The position numbers and the translations under genes are program-made. Below are positions 9,018 to 17,021 of a DNA stretch of 64,000 bases, piece by piece (position 1 is the stretch's first letter; every line of letters starts with the position of its first letter). Below the pieces are notes generated by a model that saw only the letters and a program-made list of their open reading frames with translations, did not search any database and was not told where the DNA came from. The stretch spans positions 1,984,001 through 2,048,000 of the forward strand of contig NZ_JBBOCT010000001.1 in assembly GCF_038002605.1 (NCBI RefSeq), given 5' to 3'. This DNA comes from Bacillus sp. FSL K6-3431. Lineage in GTDB: Bacteria > Bacillota > Bacilli > Bacillales > Bacillaceae_C.

Positions 9018-9038
9018 ACAGGTCGGAGGCAAACTTCA

Positions 9039-10124
9039 ATGGATTCGATAGCTAAAGGAAAACAAATCGCACCTTTTCTCGTATTTTTTGTCATTCATTC
9101 TATGCAAGTTGGTATTGGTGTTCTCGGGTTTCAACGTTATATAGCAAAAAGTGCTGGTTATGACTCTTGGATTTCTGTCCTTATCGCTTTAGCGGCCTCG
9201 CATATCGTCTTATTTATTATTTTTAAAGTGATTGAACTTGGAAAAGGTGACTTGGTTGATACCCATTTTTTTCTATTTGGAAAAATAGCTGGTACATTCT
9301 TTAATATCATCCTTGCTCTCTATTTTATTATCATTACAATCACTGTTTTGCGACCTTATGTTGAAATCCTACAAGCTTGGATGTTCCAAGACGGCAGTAT
9401 TTTTTGGTTTACGCTTAGTTTTTTGCTACTGGCTATTTATATTGTCAACGGAGGGTTTCGAACGATCGTCGGGATTTCATTTTTCAGCGTGGTCCTCCCA
9501 TTTTATATATACTTTGTCTTTTTATTTACCATTCCGTATTCCGATTACTCCGATTTTCTACCATTACTAAGTCATTCTTTCAAAGACATCTTTAAAGCCT
9601 CGATGCACTTATCAATCTCTTACTTAGGCTATGAAACACTGCTTATTTTTTATCCTTTTATTCAAAATGGGAAGGACTCGAAAAAGTGGGCACATTTAGC
9701 ACTTTTAGGCACAGGAGTTATTTACTTATTCATTACAGTTATTTCATTTGGTTATTATAGTGAAGAGCAGCTTAAGAACATTATCTGGGCAACCTTATCC
9801 ATGTGGAAAATTGTAAAACTTTCCTTCATTTGGCGTTTTGAATATATTGGTATTGCCATGTGGAGCTTAGTGATCCTTCCAAATATTTGTATTTCACTTT
9901 GGTGTGCTAGCAGAATTATCAAAAAATCAATCAAAGTTACTCAAAAAAAAGCACTATATTGGATTGCAGCTATCGTACTAGGCGTATCTGTACTATTCCA
10001 AACTAGGCAGCAGTTAGATCTATTTATCACATGGGTTGGTAAGATAGGGTTTATCATGAACTATATATATATCCCACTCGTTTTGTTGCTTGTAATCATA
10101 GTGAAGAAGGTGAAGAAGACGTGA
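9039..10124 (+). CDS. Spore germination receptor subunit B (GerAB/GerKB-type permease)
   Basis: The permease-like B subunit, 361 residues with about ten hydrophobic segments, preceded by a CGGAGG site 9 bases before ATG 9039. The FLVFFVIHSMQVGIGVLGFQR opening helix is typical of the family. It lies 21 bases after the A-subunit gene and overlaps the C-subunit start by four bases (GTGA), so the three genes are one transcription and translation unit. Confidence 0.92.
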   Translation: MDSIAKGKQIAPFLVFFVIHSMQVGIGVLGFQRYIAKSAGYDSWISVLIALAASHIVLFIIFKVIELGKGDLVDTHFFLFGKIAGTFFNIILALYFIIITITVLRPYVEILQAWMFQDGSIFWFTLSFLLLAIYIVNGGFRTIVGISFFSVVLPFYIYFVFLFTIPYSDYSDFLPLLSHSFKDIFKASMHLSISYLGYETLLIFYPFIQNGKDSKKWAHLALLGTGVIYLFITVISFGYYSEEQLKNIIWATLSMWKIVKLSFIWRFEYIGIAMWSLVILPNICISLWCASRIIKKSIKVTQKKALYWIAAIVLGVSVLFQTRQQLDLFITWVGKIGFIMNYIYIPLVLLLVIIVKKVKKT

Positions 10125-11182
10125 ATATTAGACTGTTATTATTACTTCTTTTACTCCCTGCACTTTCAGGATGTGTGCAAACAAAGATTATAGATGAAGT
10201 TAATGTGATAACTGGTGCTGGAATTGACTATACAGAAGATGATAAATTGCAAATATCGACAATCACTACTCGTTATTCAGCTGCCAAAGAAGCGATTGAT
10301 GAATATCTTGAAATAACGATGGAAAAGAGCGGTAGTATTGAAAATAACCTAAATAGACAATCTAGTGAAACTGTTTTAATTGGTGACCTTGATATCGTTG
10401 TTATTGGGGAAAAGGCAGCAAAGGAAGGCGTTTTCCCCATCATTGATACATTACAAAGAAATCCAAGCGTTGGTTCACGTTTATTTCTAGCGCTCACAGA
10501 AGGATCTGTGCCAGATTTGATGAAAGGAACATATGGTACCCTAGGAAATTCAATATATATATCTAACCTAATTGAGCATAATATGAAAAGTCGAGATATT
10601 CCTAAAACTAATCTACACTTATTTTCTTCAGACTACTTTCAAAAAGATAAGGGTTCCTTCTTACCTATTTTAAAAAGATTACCCGGAGATAAACTTGGAA
10701 TCGCTGGGCTAGGCTTATTCCACAAGGAAAAACTAGTTCATACAATACCTACAAATGATATGTTTTACTTCAAATTATTAGTGGATAAACATACGGATGG
10801 CACCCTAATTGTAAAAGTTGGTAAAGATGATGCAGTAGTAAATAGTATTGGGTCAAGGGTCATATTGCACGCAGATTATAAGAAATTGACTTTTGAAATC
10901 GACTACACATTAAAAGGAATTGTGAAGCAATACACAGGAACAAAGGTAGAAGCCAAAGTAATAGACGCGATAAAAAGAAATCTGGAGCAAAAGATTGAAA
11001 AAAATACACTTAAATTGCTAAATGAATTTCAAGAAATGGGGATTGATCCCGTCGGTGTGCAGCGCAAGTTCAAACAGCAAAATCGAAACTTTGACAAAAA
11101 CAAATGGAAAGATCAATACAAAGAAGTTACCTTTAAGTTGCATCCTAAAGTAATTATTACAGAATCTGGAACATTAGAATAA
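10121..11182 (+). CDS. Spore germination receptor subunit C (Ger(x)C lipoprotein)
   Basis: The lipoprotein subunit, 353 residues. GTG 10121 overlaps the previous stop as GTGA. The signal peptide is very leucine-rich and ends in lipobox LSGC at about residue 18. The mature part begins with the family region INVITGAGIDYTEDDK-like (VNVITGAGIDY) and ends with a Ger(x)C C-terminal domain (KNTLKLLNEFQEMGIDPVGV). It is shorter than the 406-residue C subunit of the other operon but complete. It closes the A-B-C operon. Confidence 0.92.
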   Translation: MNIRLLLLLLLLPALSGCVQTKIIDEVNVITGAGIDYTEDDKLQISTITTRYSAAKEAIDEYLEITMEKSGSIENNLNRQSSETVLIGDLDIVVIGEKAAKEGVFPIIDTLQRNPSVGSRLFLALTEGSVPDLMKGTYGTLGNSIYISNLIEHNMKSRDIPKTNLHLFSSDYFQKDKGSFLPILKRLPGDKLGIAGLGLFHKEKLVHTIPTNDMFYFKLLVDKHTDGTLIVKVGKDDAVVNSIGSRVILHADYKKLTFEIDYTLKGIVKQYTGTKVEAKVIDAIKRNLEQKIEKNTLKLLNEFQEMGIDPVGVQRKFKQQNRNFDKNKWKDQYKEVTFKLHPKVIITESGTLE

Positions 11183-11204
11183 AGAAAACAGAACAAAGCG
11201 TGCC

Positions 11205-11303
11205 TTTGTCAACCGCGACAAGATTAAGTCACAGGTTCTACCACAACCTGTGAATGCTTGCTTCCGTCACAGCAATTTGGCCCGAACCTCGAGGAGCTAG
11301 GCA
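11205..11303. repeat. Palindromic intergenic element
   Basis: A non-coding element whose ends resemble each other in inverse orientation (AAAGCGTGCCTTTGTC at the left, GAGGAGCTAGGCA at the right) and which contains a perfect CACAGGTT/AACCTGTG hairpin at 11231-11253. Its left end resembles the left end of the element near 16055 (AAGCGT..GCC..TGT..CA). It looks like a short non-autonomous palindromic repeat of the kind scattered between genes in Bacillaceae. Confidence 0.45.
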
Positions 11304-11310
11304 ATAAGAA

Positions 11311-11348
11311 AAGCCCACTCAACAAAGATTTATTAGTTGATTGGGCTT
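11311..11348 (-). terminator. Rho-independent terminator
   Basis: A 13-base stem AAGCCCACTCAAC / GTTGATTGGGCTT (one mismatch), T-rich on the minus-strand side, six bases past the stop of the minus-strand RodA/FtsW gene. Confidence 0.8.
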
Positions 11349-11353
11349 GTCCT

Positions 11354-12529
11354 TTATTCTCCAGACGAAAACATATATTTTTTATAGTGATATCGTATCG
11401 AAAGGATGGTACCCATCGCTAGCATATTGCTTAGTAATGAGCTTCCCCCATAACTGATAAATGGTAGCGGAATTCCTGTAATTGGTAGCACTTGAATCGT
11501 CATACCAATATTTTGAAATACGTGGAAAGCCAGCATGGAAATGACCCCGACACAAATATAAGAATAAAATGGATTTTTCGTATCTAACCCCGTTTTTGTA
11601 ATTTGATAAATGAGTAGGAAAAATAAACTAATGAGAATACTGCCTCCAATGAAGCCGAATTCCTCCCCTATTGTACTAAAAATAAAATCAGAATGGCTTT
11701 CAGGCATATACACTTCCCTATTTGCGAATCCTTTCCCTTGTGTTTGCCCCGAACCTATCGCAAGCAATGATTTGACAAGCTGCATACCCTCATTTGAGCT
11801 ATATGAATGGGGATCAAGCCATGAATATATTCTGGCAAACTGATATTGCTTCACACCAATGAATTTTAATAAATCCGGTCTAAATATAGCGAAATACATC
11901 ACTGTTCCACCAAGTAACGAGAATCCAGTAAATATTGGCAGTAATAACTTCCAAGTAATCCCTGATACTAAAATAATCCCTAAGAAAATAGCAACGAAAA
12001 CGAGCGATGTACCTAGATCCGGTTGCTGGATGATAAATACTACAGGAAGGAATGCGACTACTCCAATCTTAATCATCAACCAAAAGTCAGTTTTGATTGT
12101 TTTCATTAAAAACTTCTGATGGTGATCCGCCGTTACTTTGGCAAGTGATATTATTGTAAAAATTTTCATATACTCCGATGGTTGCAGGGAACCTACTCCA
12201 GGGATAAAAAACCAACTTTGCGATCCGTTCAATTCCCTAGTAAATGACAAAGTTTCAGGAGCAAAAAATAATACAATTAAAAGGAACAAACCAAATCCAT
12301 ACGCATACCATGATAGTTTTTTCAGTTGATCTGAATCCATTTGTATGACGACAATCATTGCAATTATGCTAATGGCATACCACATTAGCTGTTTTTTAAT
12401 AAAATTATCTAAATATTGCCCTGTCGATTGGGCGCTATAAATGGAAATGAGACTAAAAATCGTCAACAACATTAATGTTAATATAATTCCATAATCTATT
12501 TTTGGAATTGTTTTTTTCTGAGAAGTCAT
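11354..12529 (-). CDS. RodA/FtsW/SpoVE-family protein, copy 1
   Basis: SEDS-family membrane glycosyltransferase that polymerises lipid II into peptidoglycan, about 391 residues with ten predicted helices. Seen in the sequence: the extracellular loop with ESHSDFIFSTIGEEFGF, which holds the conserved catalytic aspartate region of SEDS enzymes, and the C-terminal PFISYGGSS signature. A GAGGAG site precedes GTG 12532 and ATG 12529; I prefer the ATG for its 8-base spacing. It is a close paralogue of the gene immediately upstream, with nearly identical N- and C-termini. Length and sequence fit RodA-like better than SpoVE, but assignment to elongation, division or sporulation is not possible here. 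Confidence 0.9.
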   Translation of the reverse strand: MTSQKKTIPKIDYGIILTLMLLTIFSLISIYSAQSTGQYLDNFIKKQLMWYAISIIAMIVVIQMDSDQLKKLSWYAYGFGLFLLIVLFFAPETLSFTRELNGSQSWFFIPGVGSLQPSEYMKIFTIISLAKVTADHHQKFLMKTIKTDFWLMIKIGVVAFLPVVFIIQQPDLGTSLVFVAIFLGIILVSGITWKLLLPIFTGFSLLGGTVMYFAIFRPDLLKFIGVKQYQFARIYSWLDPHSYSSNEGMQLVKSLLAIGSGQTQGKGFANREVYMPESHSDFIFSTIGEEFGFIGGSILISLFFLLIYQITKTGLDTKNPFYSYICVGVISMLAFHVFQNIGMTIQVLPITGIPLPFISYGGSSLLSNMLAMGTILSIRYHYKKYMFSSGE

Positions 12530-12771
12530 CACTTCGTCTCCTCTTTATTTATATAGTGAAAAAGGGCAAGCGCTATTAGGTTAATATCGGGGAAGTGAAC
12601 ACTGACTATGAAAACTGAGTTCTTATAATACTTCTAGTTGACCGATATGACCCACTTCGTACGGTTCTTTTATCATTACGGAGTATGGCAGAACCAAAAG
12701 GACGAATCTATTCCTTATTTCGAAAAGGTATCTAGAGAACAACGGCAACCTATGGTGAGCCTAATTTCTCT

Positions 12772-13938
12772 TTATTCCGACGAAAACATATATTTTTTAT
12801 AATGGAATTTTATAGAAAGTATAATACCCATTGCCATCATAGTGCTTAATAACGAGCTACCACCATAGCTAATAAAAGGTAATGGAATCCCCGTGATTGG
12901 GAGTACTTGAATTGTCATACCAATATTTTGAAAAACTTGGAAGGTAAGCATGGCAATAACACCGACACAAATATATGTATAAAATGGATTTTTTGTTTCT
13001 AACGCAGTTCTCGTAATTTGATAGATGAGTAAGAAAAATAGACTAATTACGATACTGCCGCCAACAAATCCAAATTCCTCCCCGATCGTGCTGAAGATGA
13101 AATCGGTATGACTTTCAGGCATATACACATCTCTGTTACGAAATCCCTTTCCGTTCGTTTGTCCTGAGCCAATTGCGAGCAAAGAATTCACAAGCTGCAT
13201 ACCAGCGCCGGTTCGATAAGTATATGGATCGAGCCAAGAATCTATTCGCATAAACTGATATGGATCTACACCAAACTTCTCCAAGAAAGGACGTTGCCAG
13301 ATTGCCAAATACATGGTTGTTCCCGCAATCATTGTTACAAAAGTAAAAATAGGCAATAATAGCTTCCACGTGATTCCAGATATAAGAACGATACCGAGAA
13401 AAATGGCGATAAAGACGAGAGCCGTACCTAAATCTTCAAGGATAATAAGTATGAATGGGAGTCCAAAAATAACGGAAATTTTCAATAAAAGAAAAAAGTC
13501 GCTCTTGATCGTTTTATGCAAAACCTTTTGATGATGTGTTGATGTGATCTGAGCAAGCATCATAATCGTAGCAATTTTCATAAACTCCGATGGTTGAATC
13601 TGACCGACTTTGGGAATGACAAACCAAAGTTTCGCGCCATTTCTGATTGGAGTAAAATCTGTCACTGGTGCAAATAATAGGATTAATAACATTAGCACCC
13701 CAAATCCGTATGCATATTTTGATATTTTTTTCATTTGATCAGAATCAAATTGAATAATAAAGATAATCGCAAGCGAACTAATCACATACCACTGTGCCTG
13801 TGATGCAACAAAATTAGTTTTGTATTGATCTGTAGATTGGGCACTGTACAGCGTAATAAAGCTTACAATCGCTAACAGCATTAACGATAAAATAATTCCA
13901 TAATCTATTTTTGGAATCGGCTTCTTCTGAGAAGTCAT
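12772..13938 (-). CDS. RodA/FtsW/SpoVE-family protein, copy 2
   Basis: A second SEDS glycosyltransferase, 388 residues, tandem with copy 1 and sharing its first residues (MTSQKK.IPKIDYGIIL), the catalytic loop ESHTDFIFSTIGEEFGF and the PFISYGGSS signature. The upstream bases, including GAGGAGACGAAGTG before the start, are also nearly the same, so the duplicated unit included the translation signal. The two copies differ most in the periplasmic loops and the middle helices, so the duplication is not very recent. A 242-base spacer without a clear terminator separates the copies; co-transcription is possible. Confidence 0.9.
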   Translation of the reverse strand: MTSQKKPIPKIDYGIILSLMLLAIVSFITLYSAQSTDQYKTNFVASQAQWYVISSLAIIFIIQFDSDQMKKISKYAYGFGVLMLLILLFAPVTDFTPIRNGAKLWFVIPKVGQIQPSEFMKIATIMMLAQITSTHHQKVLHKTIKSDFFLLLKISVIFGLPFILIILEDLGTALVFIAIFLGIVLISGITWKLLLPIFTFVTMIAGTTMYLAIWQRPFLEKFGVDPYQFMRIDSWLDPYTYRTGAGMQLVNSLLAIGSGQTNGKGFRNRDVYMPESHTDFIFSTIGEEFGFVGGSIVISLFFLLIYQITRTALETKNPFYTYICVGVIAMLTFQVFQNIGMTIQVLPITGIPLPFISYGGSSLLSTMMAMGIILSIKFHYKKYMFSSE

Positions 13939-14128
13939 CACTTCGTCTCCTCTTTATCTATAAGTAGTAATGAAATATTCATTTACATCAGTCATCTCAT
14001 CATTATACCGAATATATCGGAACTAAAAAAGGGACAATTTATGGAGTTTACCTCTTTATATGAAAAGCCATAAAAATTGAATCACTGAACATAACGTTTT
14101 ACAATAGAATAAAAGGAGGTTTTTTAGC

Positions 14129-14446
14129 ATGGAAGCAATTAAAAGCACGGAACAATTTGAGCAACTAATTTCTAGTTCAGACCCAGTAATCGTTAAATTT
14201 GAAACAGACTGGTGCCCTGATTGTAAGGTAATGGATATGTTTATTGGCGATGTGATTGAAAGTAATCCTCAATATAAATGGTTTCAAATGAATCGAGATG
14301 AATTCCCTGAAATTGGCGAAAAATACGATGTAATGGGAATCCCAAGTCTATTAATTTTTAAAGAAGGCGAAAAAACAGCGCATTTGCATAGCGCAAACGC
14401 CAAATCACCTGAGCAAGTGAATGACTTTCTTGTAAGTGTAAAATGA
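14129..14446 (+). CDS. Thioredoxin-like protein (YtpP-like)
   Basis: A 105-residue single-domain thioredoxin fold with the redox motif WCPDC at about residues 29-33, followed by a GIPSLLIFK segment holding the cis-proline (about residues 72-80). It has no signal peptide, so it is cytoplasmic. A very strong AAAGGAGG site precedes ATG 14129. The CPDC active site and length match the Bacillus YtpP-like group rather than TrxA (usually CGPC). It is monocistronic, with a terminator just after it. Confidence 0.85.
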   Translation: MEAIKSTEQFEQLISSSDPVIVKFETDWCPDCKVMDMFIGDVIESNPQYKWFQMNRDEFPEIGEKYDVMGIPSLLIFKEGEKTAHLHSANAKSPEQVNDFLVSVK

Positions 14447-14452
14447 GAAGCG

Positions 14453-14479
14453 GGACAGGTTATTAAAGCCTGTCCTTTT
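14453..14479 (+). terminator. Rho-independent terminator
   Basis: GGACAGG/CCTGTCC stem with a 9-base loop followed by TTTT, directly after the thioredoxin-like gene. It overlaps the stop codon of the convergent phospholipase-D-like gene. Confidence 0.8.
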
Positions 14480-15923
14480 AATATGTGGTGAAATTAAGAC
14501 CTTTCTGTATGGTGTAAATAATCCTCTGTAAAGGGGTAAGATTGTCTTGATACTTATCGAAATCCAGGGTAAAATCTCCATTTGTATTATGCCATTGGCG
14601 ATGGAAATATTCGTCTAGATTTTCTGTCAACTTTGTATGGAGCCGTGCTTTAATTAATACGTTTGTTTCTAAATTTAGATCATCTAAATTTCTTGCAGTA
14701 AAATTTGTTGAGCCACCAATGATTGCTGCTTCTTGTTTTTTTTTAATGTAAAGTAGCTTCGGATGGTATTGCTCTTCTGTTGTATTATACCAGCGTATTT
14801 TAATACCGCTTTTAGTCTTTTGATCTAGTTCCCTCGCAACTGGTCTATTTGGCAACCCCGTTTTTTTCGCACCAAATGCATTTTCATTAGGATCTAAAAT
14901 TATTTTTATATTTACTCCTCGATCGTTTGCAGCAAGCAAAGAATCAATGATTTTACGTTCTGCCAAATAAAACATCGCGAGCCATATTTCATCTCCTTCC
15001 TCAGTGGATTCCATCTCGTCAAGGACAGCTTTTAAGACCTTCCCTTCTGTAATTAGCTGTGCTGCAAGTGGGCCTTCTAATTCAGTCTTATTACCGTCAT
15101 ATGTAGGAAGACGCTTCCCTCCAGCTAAATTTGCAGCTGCTTGTTCTGATTTCAATAGATCTGCAATAATCGGGCCATTCAGCTGAAAGCCGATATTGGA
15201 ATGATTTGCACTTGCATCATGGGGATTTCCAGATAAGATGATTGCAGTTTTGTCCGTTGCAACTGTTTTTCGATGATTGGCCTTTACATTCATTAGTTTC
15301 AAGTAGGATCGTAAAGTCATATTTGGAGCCTGGTTTGCCATTGCGTTTGGTACACTTGCTGTCCCTGCCTGACCCAGCCACTTTATAAATATTCTCCAAA
15401 TAGCAGAATACAAAGGATTTGAATCCCTCAAAGAATCCACATCAGTAAGCAACACGTCAATTCCGTTCTCCTTCATTTTTTCGAATTGCCAATTTTGATG
15501 TGAGCCGTAAGAGGTGTTAATCTCATCTGAAATCAAGATAATCTCTATTTCAGGATTTTTTGATTTCTTTGCAATCAATTTATTTGTTAGTTCAGCACTT
15601 AGCTTAGGAAAATTTAATTCTTTATCGTAATAATCATTATATAAAAATAAATCAAGAACTATGAATTGTTCGGCCTCTTCTATCGCCTTAAAAATACGAT
15701 CAAATAGCTGTTGCTCTCGCTTCATTACTTTTCCATCGGTATATGTCAAATCATATAAAAAGCTTGCATCGTCATCAGATAGATAGTGAACTTTTCCTTC
15801 ATAAGATATTCCATCTGGTAGTTTTTTGTTTTCATGATAAACTATCGTACCAATATAGATCACCAAAAATAATGAAATCGGTACTACTAATACTTTTCTT
15901 TTATTTATTTTCCAATTAAACAT
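14478..15923 (-). CDS. Phospholipase D-fold membrane protein
   Basis: A 481-residue protein with one N-terminal helix (about residues 9-27) and two HKD half-sites: NHRKTVATD...SGNPHDAS at about residues 216-240, and YHPKLLYIKK...GGSTNFTARN at about 391-420. Both HxK(x4)D/E-type motifs and the following GS/SGN loops are recognisable, so the catalytic core looks complete. The fold covers cardiolipin synthases, phosphatidyltransferases and nucleases. With only one membrane helix and a long insert between the motifs it is not a standard cardiolipin synthase, so the substrate is left open. GGAGG precedes ATG 15923. Confidence 0.8.
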   Translation of the reverse strand: MFNWKINKRKVLVVPISLFLVIYIGTIVYHENKKLPDGISYEGKVHYLSDDDASFLYDLTYTDGKVMKREQQLFDRIFKAIEEAEQFIVLDLFLYNDYYDKELNFPKLSAELTNKLIAKKSKNPEIEIILISDEINTSYGSHQNWQFEKMKENGIDVLLTDVDSLRDSNPLYSAIWRIFIKWLGQAGTASVPNAMANQAPNMTLRSYLKLMNVKANHRKTVATDKTAIILSGNPHDASANHSNIGFQLNGPIIADLLKSEQAAANLAGGKRLPTYDGNKTELEGPLAAQLITEGKVLKAVLDEMESTEEGDEIWLAMFYLAERKIIDSLLAANDRGVNIKIILDPNENAFGAKKTGLPNRPVARELDQKTKSGIKIRWYNTTEEQYHPKLLYIKKKQEAAIIGGSTNFTARNLDDLNLETNVLIKARLHTKLTENLDEYFHRQWHNTNGDFTLDFDKYQDNLTPLQRIIYTIQKGLNFTTY

Positions 15924-16051
15924 TCCTTTTCCTCCAGATCTACCGCTAATACACTATTATTCCCTCTATCTTGCAGCAAAAAACCACCTATTAAAGATAT
16001 AAGGAAACAAGTTTGATTTAAACAGAATTGGGTAAATTATAGTTATGCAAT

Positions 16052-16229
16052 AAAAAAGCGTAAGCGCCCTGTTCAGCAACGTATAAAAAGGGACCGCATG
16101 ATGCGGTCCCTCAGAAGTTGCCACCGGAAGTGGCGGTTTTAGTTGAAGAACCTTATGGAAACAAAGCGAACCGATATAGTCTTTTTGTAGGATGAAATTT
16201 AAAAGATTATCGCTGGGCGCTTGAGCTAA
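16052..16229. repeat. Palindromic intergenic element
   Basis: The outer ends are inverted (AAGCGTAAGCGCC at the left, CGCTGGGCGCTT at the right). Inside are two strong hairpins: a perfect GGGACCGCATGATGCGGTCCC palindrome near 16090-16111 and GCCACCGGAAGTGGC near 16118-16134. No reading frame of interest spans it. It lies directly upstream of a tiny membrane-protein gene and could affect that gene's leader. It looks like a non-autonomous repeat related to the element at 11205. Confidence 0.55.
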
Positions 16230-16257
16230 AAAAAAAATCGTTGAAAGGAATATGTAT

Positions 16258-16404
16258 ATGCTCTGGACTATCATTGGAATTTTAATTGTTCTTTGGATTC
16301 TCGGACTCATCACGAAAGTAGCGGGTGGATTAATCCATATTCTTCTTGTTATCGCTCTAATCGTATTTATTTTCAATATGATCTCTAAGCGACGGGCCGG
16401 TTAG
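16258..16404 (+). CDS. lmo0937-family small membrane protein
   Basis: A 48-residue protein, almost entirely two hydrophobic helices joined by a short turn: it opens MLWTIIGILIVLWILGL, continues with the AGGLIHILLVIA helix and ends in a basic SKRRAG tail. This pattern, including the GGLIHILLVIA core, is the hallmark of the small lmo0937-type membrane family found across Bacillales. A GAAAGG site lies 9 bases before ATG 16258; an in-frame ATG at 16252 is too close to it. Function is unknown; relatives are often stress-associated. A terminator follows. Confidence 0.8.
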   Translation: MLWTIIGILIVLWILGLITKVAGGLIHILLVIALIVFIFNMISKRRAG

Positions 16405-16443
16405 TAAAATAAACAGATTTTTTAACGAAAAAACGACCAATGA

Positions 16444-16469
16444 AGCCACTCCATTACTTTGGAGTGGCT
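16444..16469. terminator. Bidirectional terminator
   Basis: AGCCACTCC/GGAGTGGCT stem with an 8-base loop between the convergent small membrane-protein gene and the acetyltransferase gene, with AT-rich flanks on both sides. Confidence 0.7.
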
Positions 16470-16480
16470 ATTTAAATTTT

Positions 16481-16930
16481 TCATCTATGTATTTCAAGCA
16501 GCATATCAAGATGTGGAATGTCATCTTCTAAATATACATCTGAAATTCCTTTAAACCCAAATTCTCCATAAAACTTTTGCAAATGGGCTTGCGCTTGAAC
16601 TCTGACAATGTCTTCAGATAACTCTTCCGTTACAAACTGCAATCCCTTTTTGATTAATTCTTTACCTAAGCCTTTTTTTCTGTATTGTTTTGCTACTATA
16701 ATTCTCCCCAAGGATAGTTCTTCATACGCAGTTCCTTTAGGTAGTATGCGCAAATAGGCCGCAATTCCATCTTCTACAGATAGGTATAAATGCCAAGCAT
16801 GCTGGTCTAACCCATCCAATTCAAGATAAGGGCACTGCTGTTCCACTACAAAAATATTCACTCGTTCTCGACAGATATCATACAATTCACTCGCAGTTAA
16901 TTCATTAAATCTCTTTAGTATCCATTCCAT
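16481..16930 (-). CDS. ElaA-like GNAT acetyltransferase
   Basis: A 149-residue single GNAT domain. The N-terminus (ELYDICRERVNIFVVEQQCPY) matches the ElaA subgroup. The acetyl-CoA-binding motif A is visible as LGRIIVAKQYRKKGLGKELI, with the R/Q-x-x-G-x-G/A loop in KQYRKKGLG at about residues 80-90. I chose ATG 16930 over 16939 because the AAAGGA site is too close to the latter. Substrate unknown; relatives are cytoplasmic acyltransferases. It stands alone between two terminators. Confidence 0.88.
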   Translation of the reverse strand: MEWILKRFNELTASELYDICRERVNIFVVEQQCPYLELDGLDQHAWHLYLSVEDGIAAYLRILPKGTAYEELSLGRIIVAKQYRKKGLGKELIKKGLQFVTEELSEDIVRVQAQAHLQKFYGEFGFKGISDVYLEDDIPHLDMLLEIHR

Positions 16931-16979
16931 TTTTTTCATTCCTTTTCAAGTATATGATCAATAAATTCCACAAAAAAGT

Positions 16980-17011
16980 AGAAGAAGACTCACCGTTAGG
17001 AGTCTTCTTCT
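16980..17011 (-). terminator. Terminator of the oligopeptide transporter operon
   Basis: An 11-base stem AGAAGAAGACTC / GAGTCTTCTTC with a loop of about 8 bases and a minus-strand T run, just past the binding-protein gene. Confidence 0.85.
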
Positions 17012-17021
17012 GTATATCCAT

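Noticed and set aside
15966..16376. Minus-strand 136-codon frame
   Set aside because: It is antisense to the small membrane-protein gene and runs through the palindromic element; no ribosome site.
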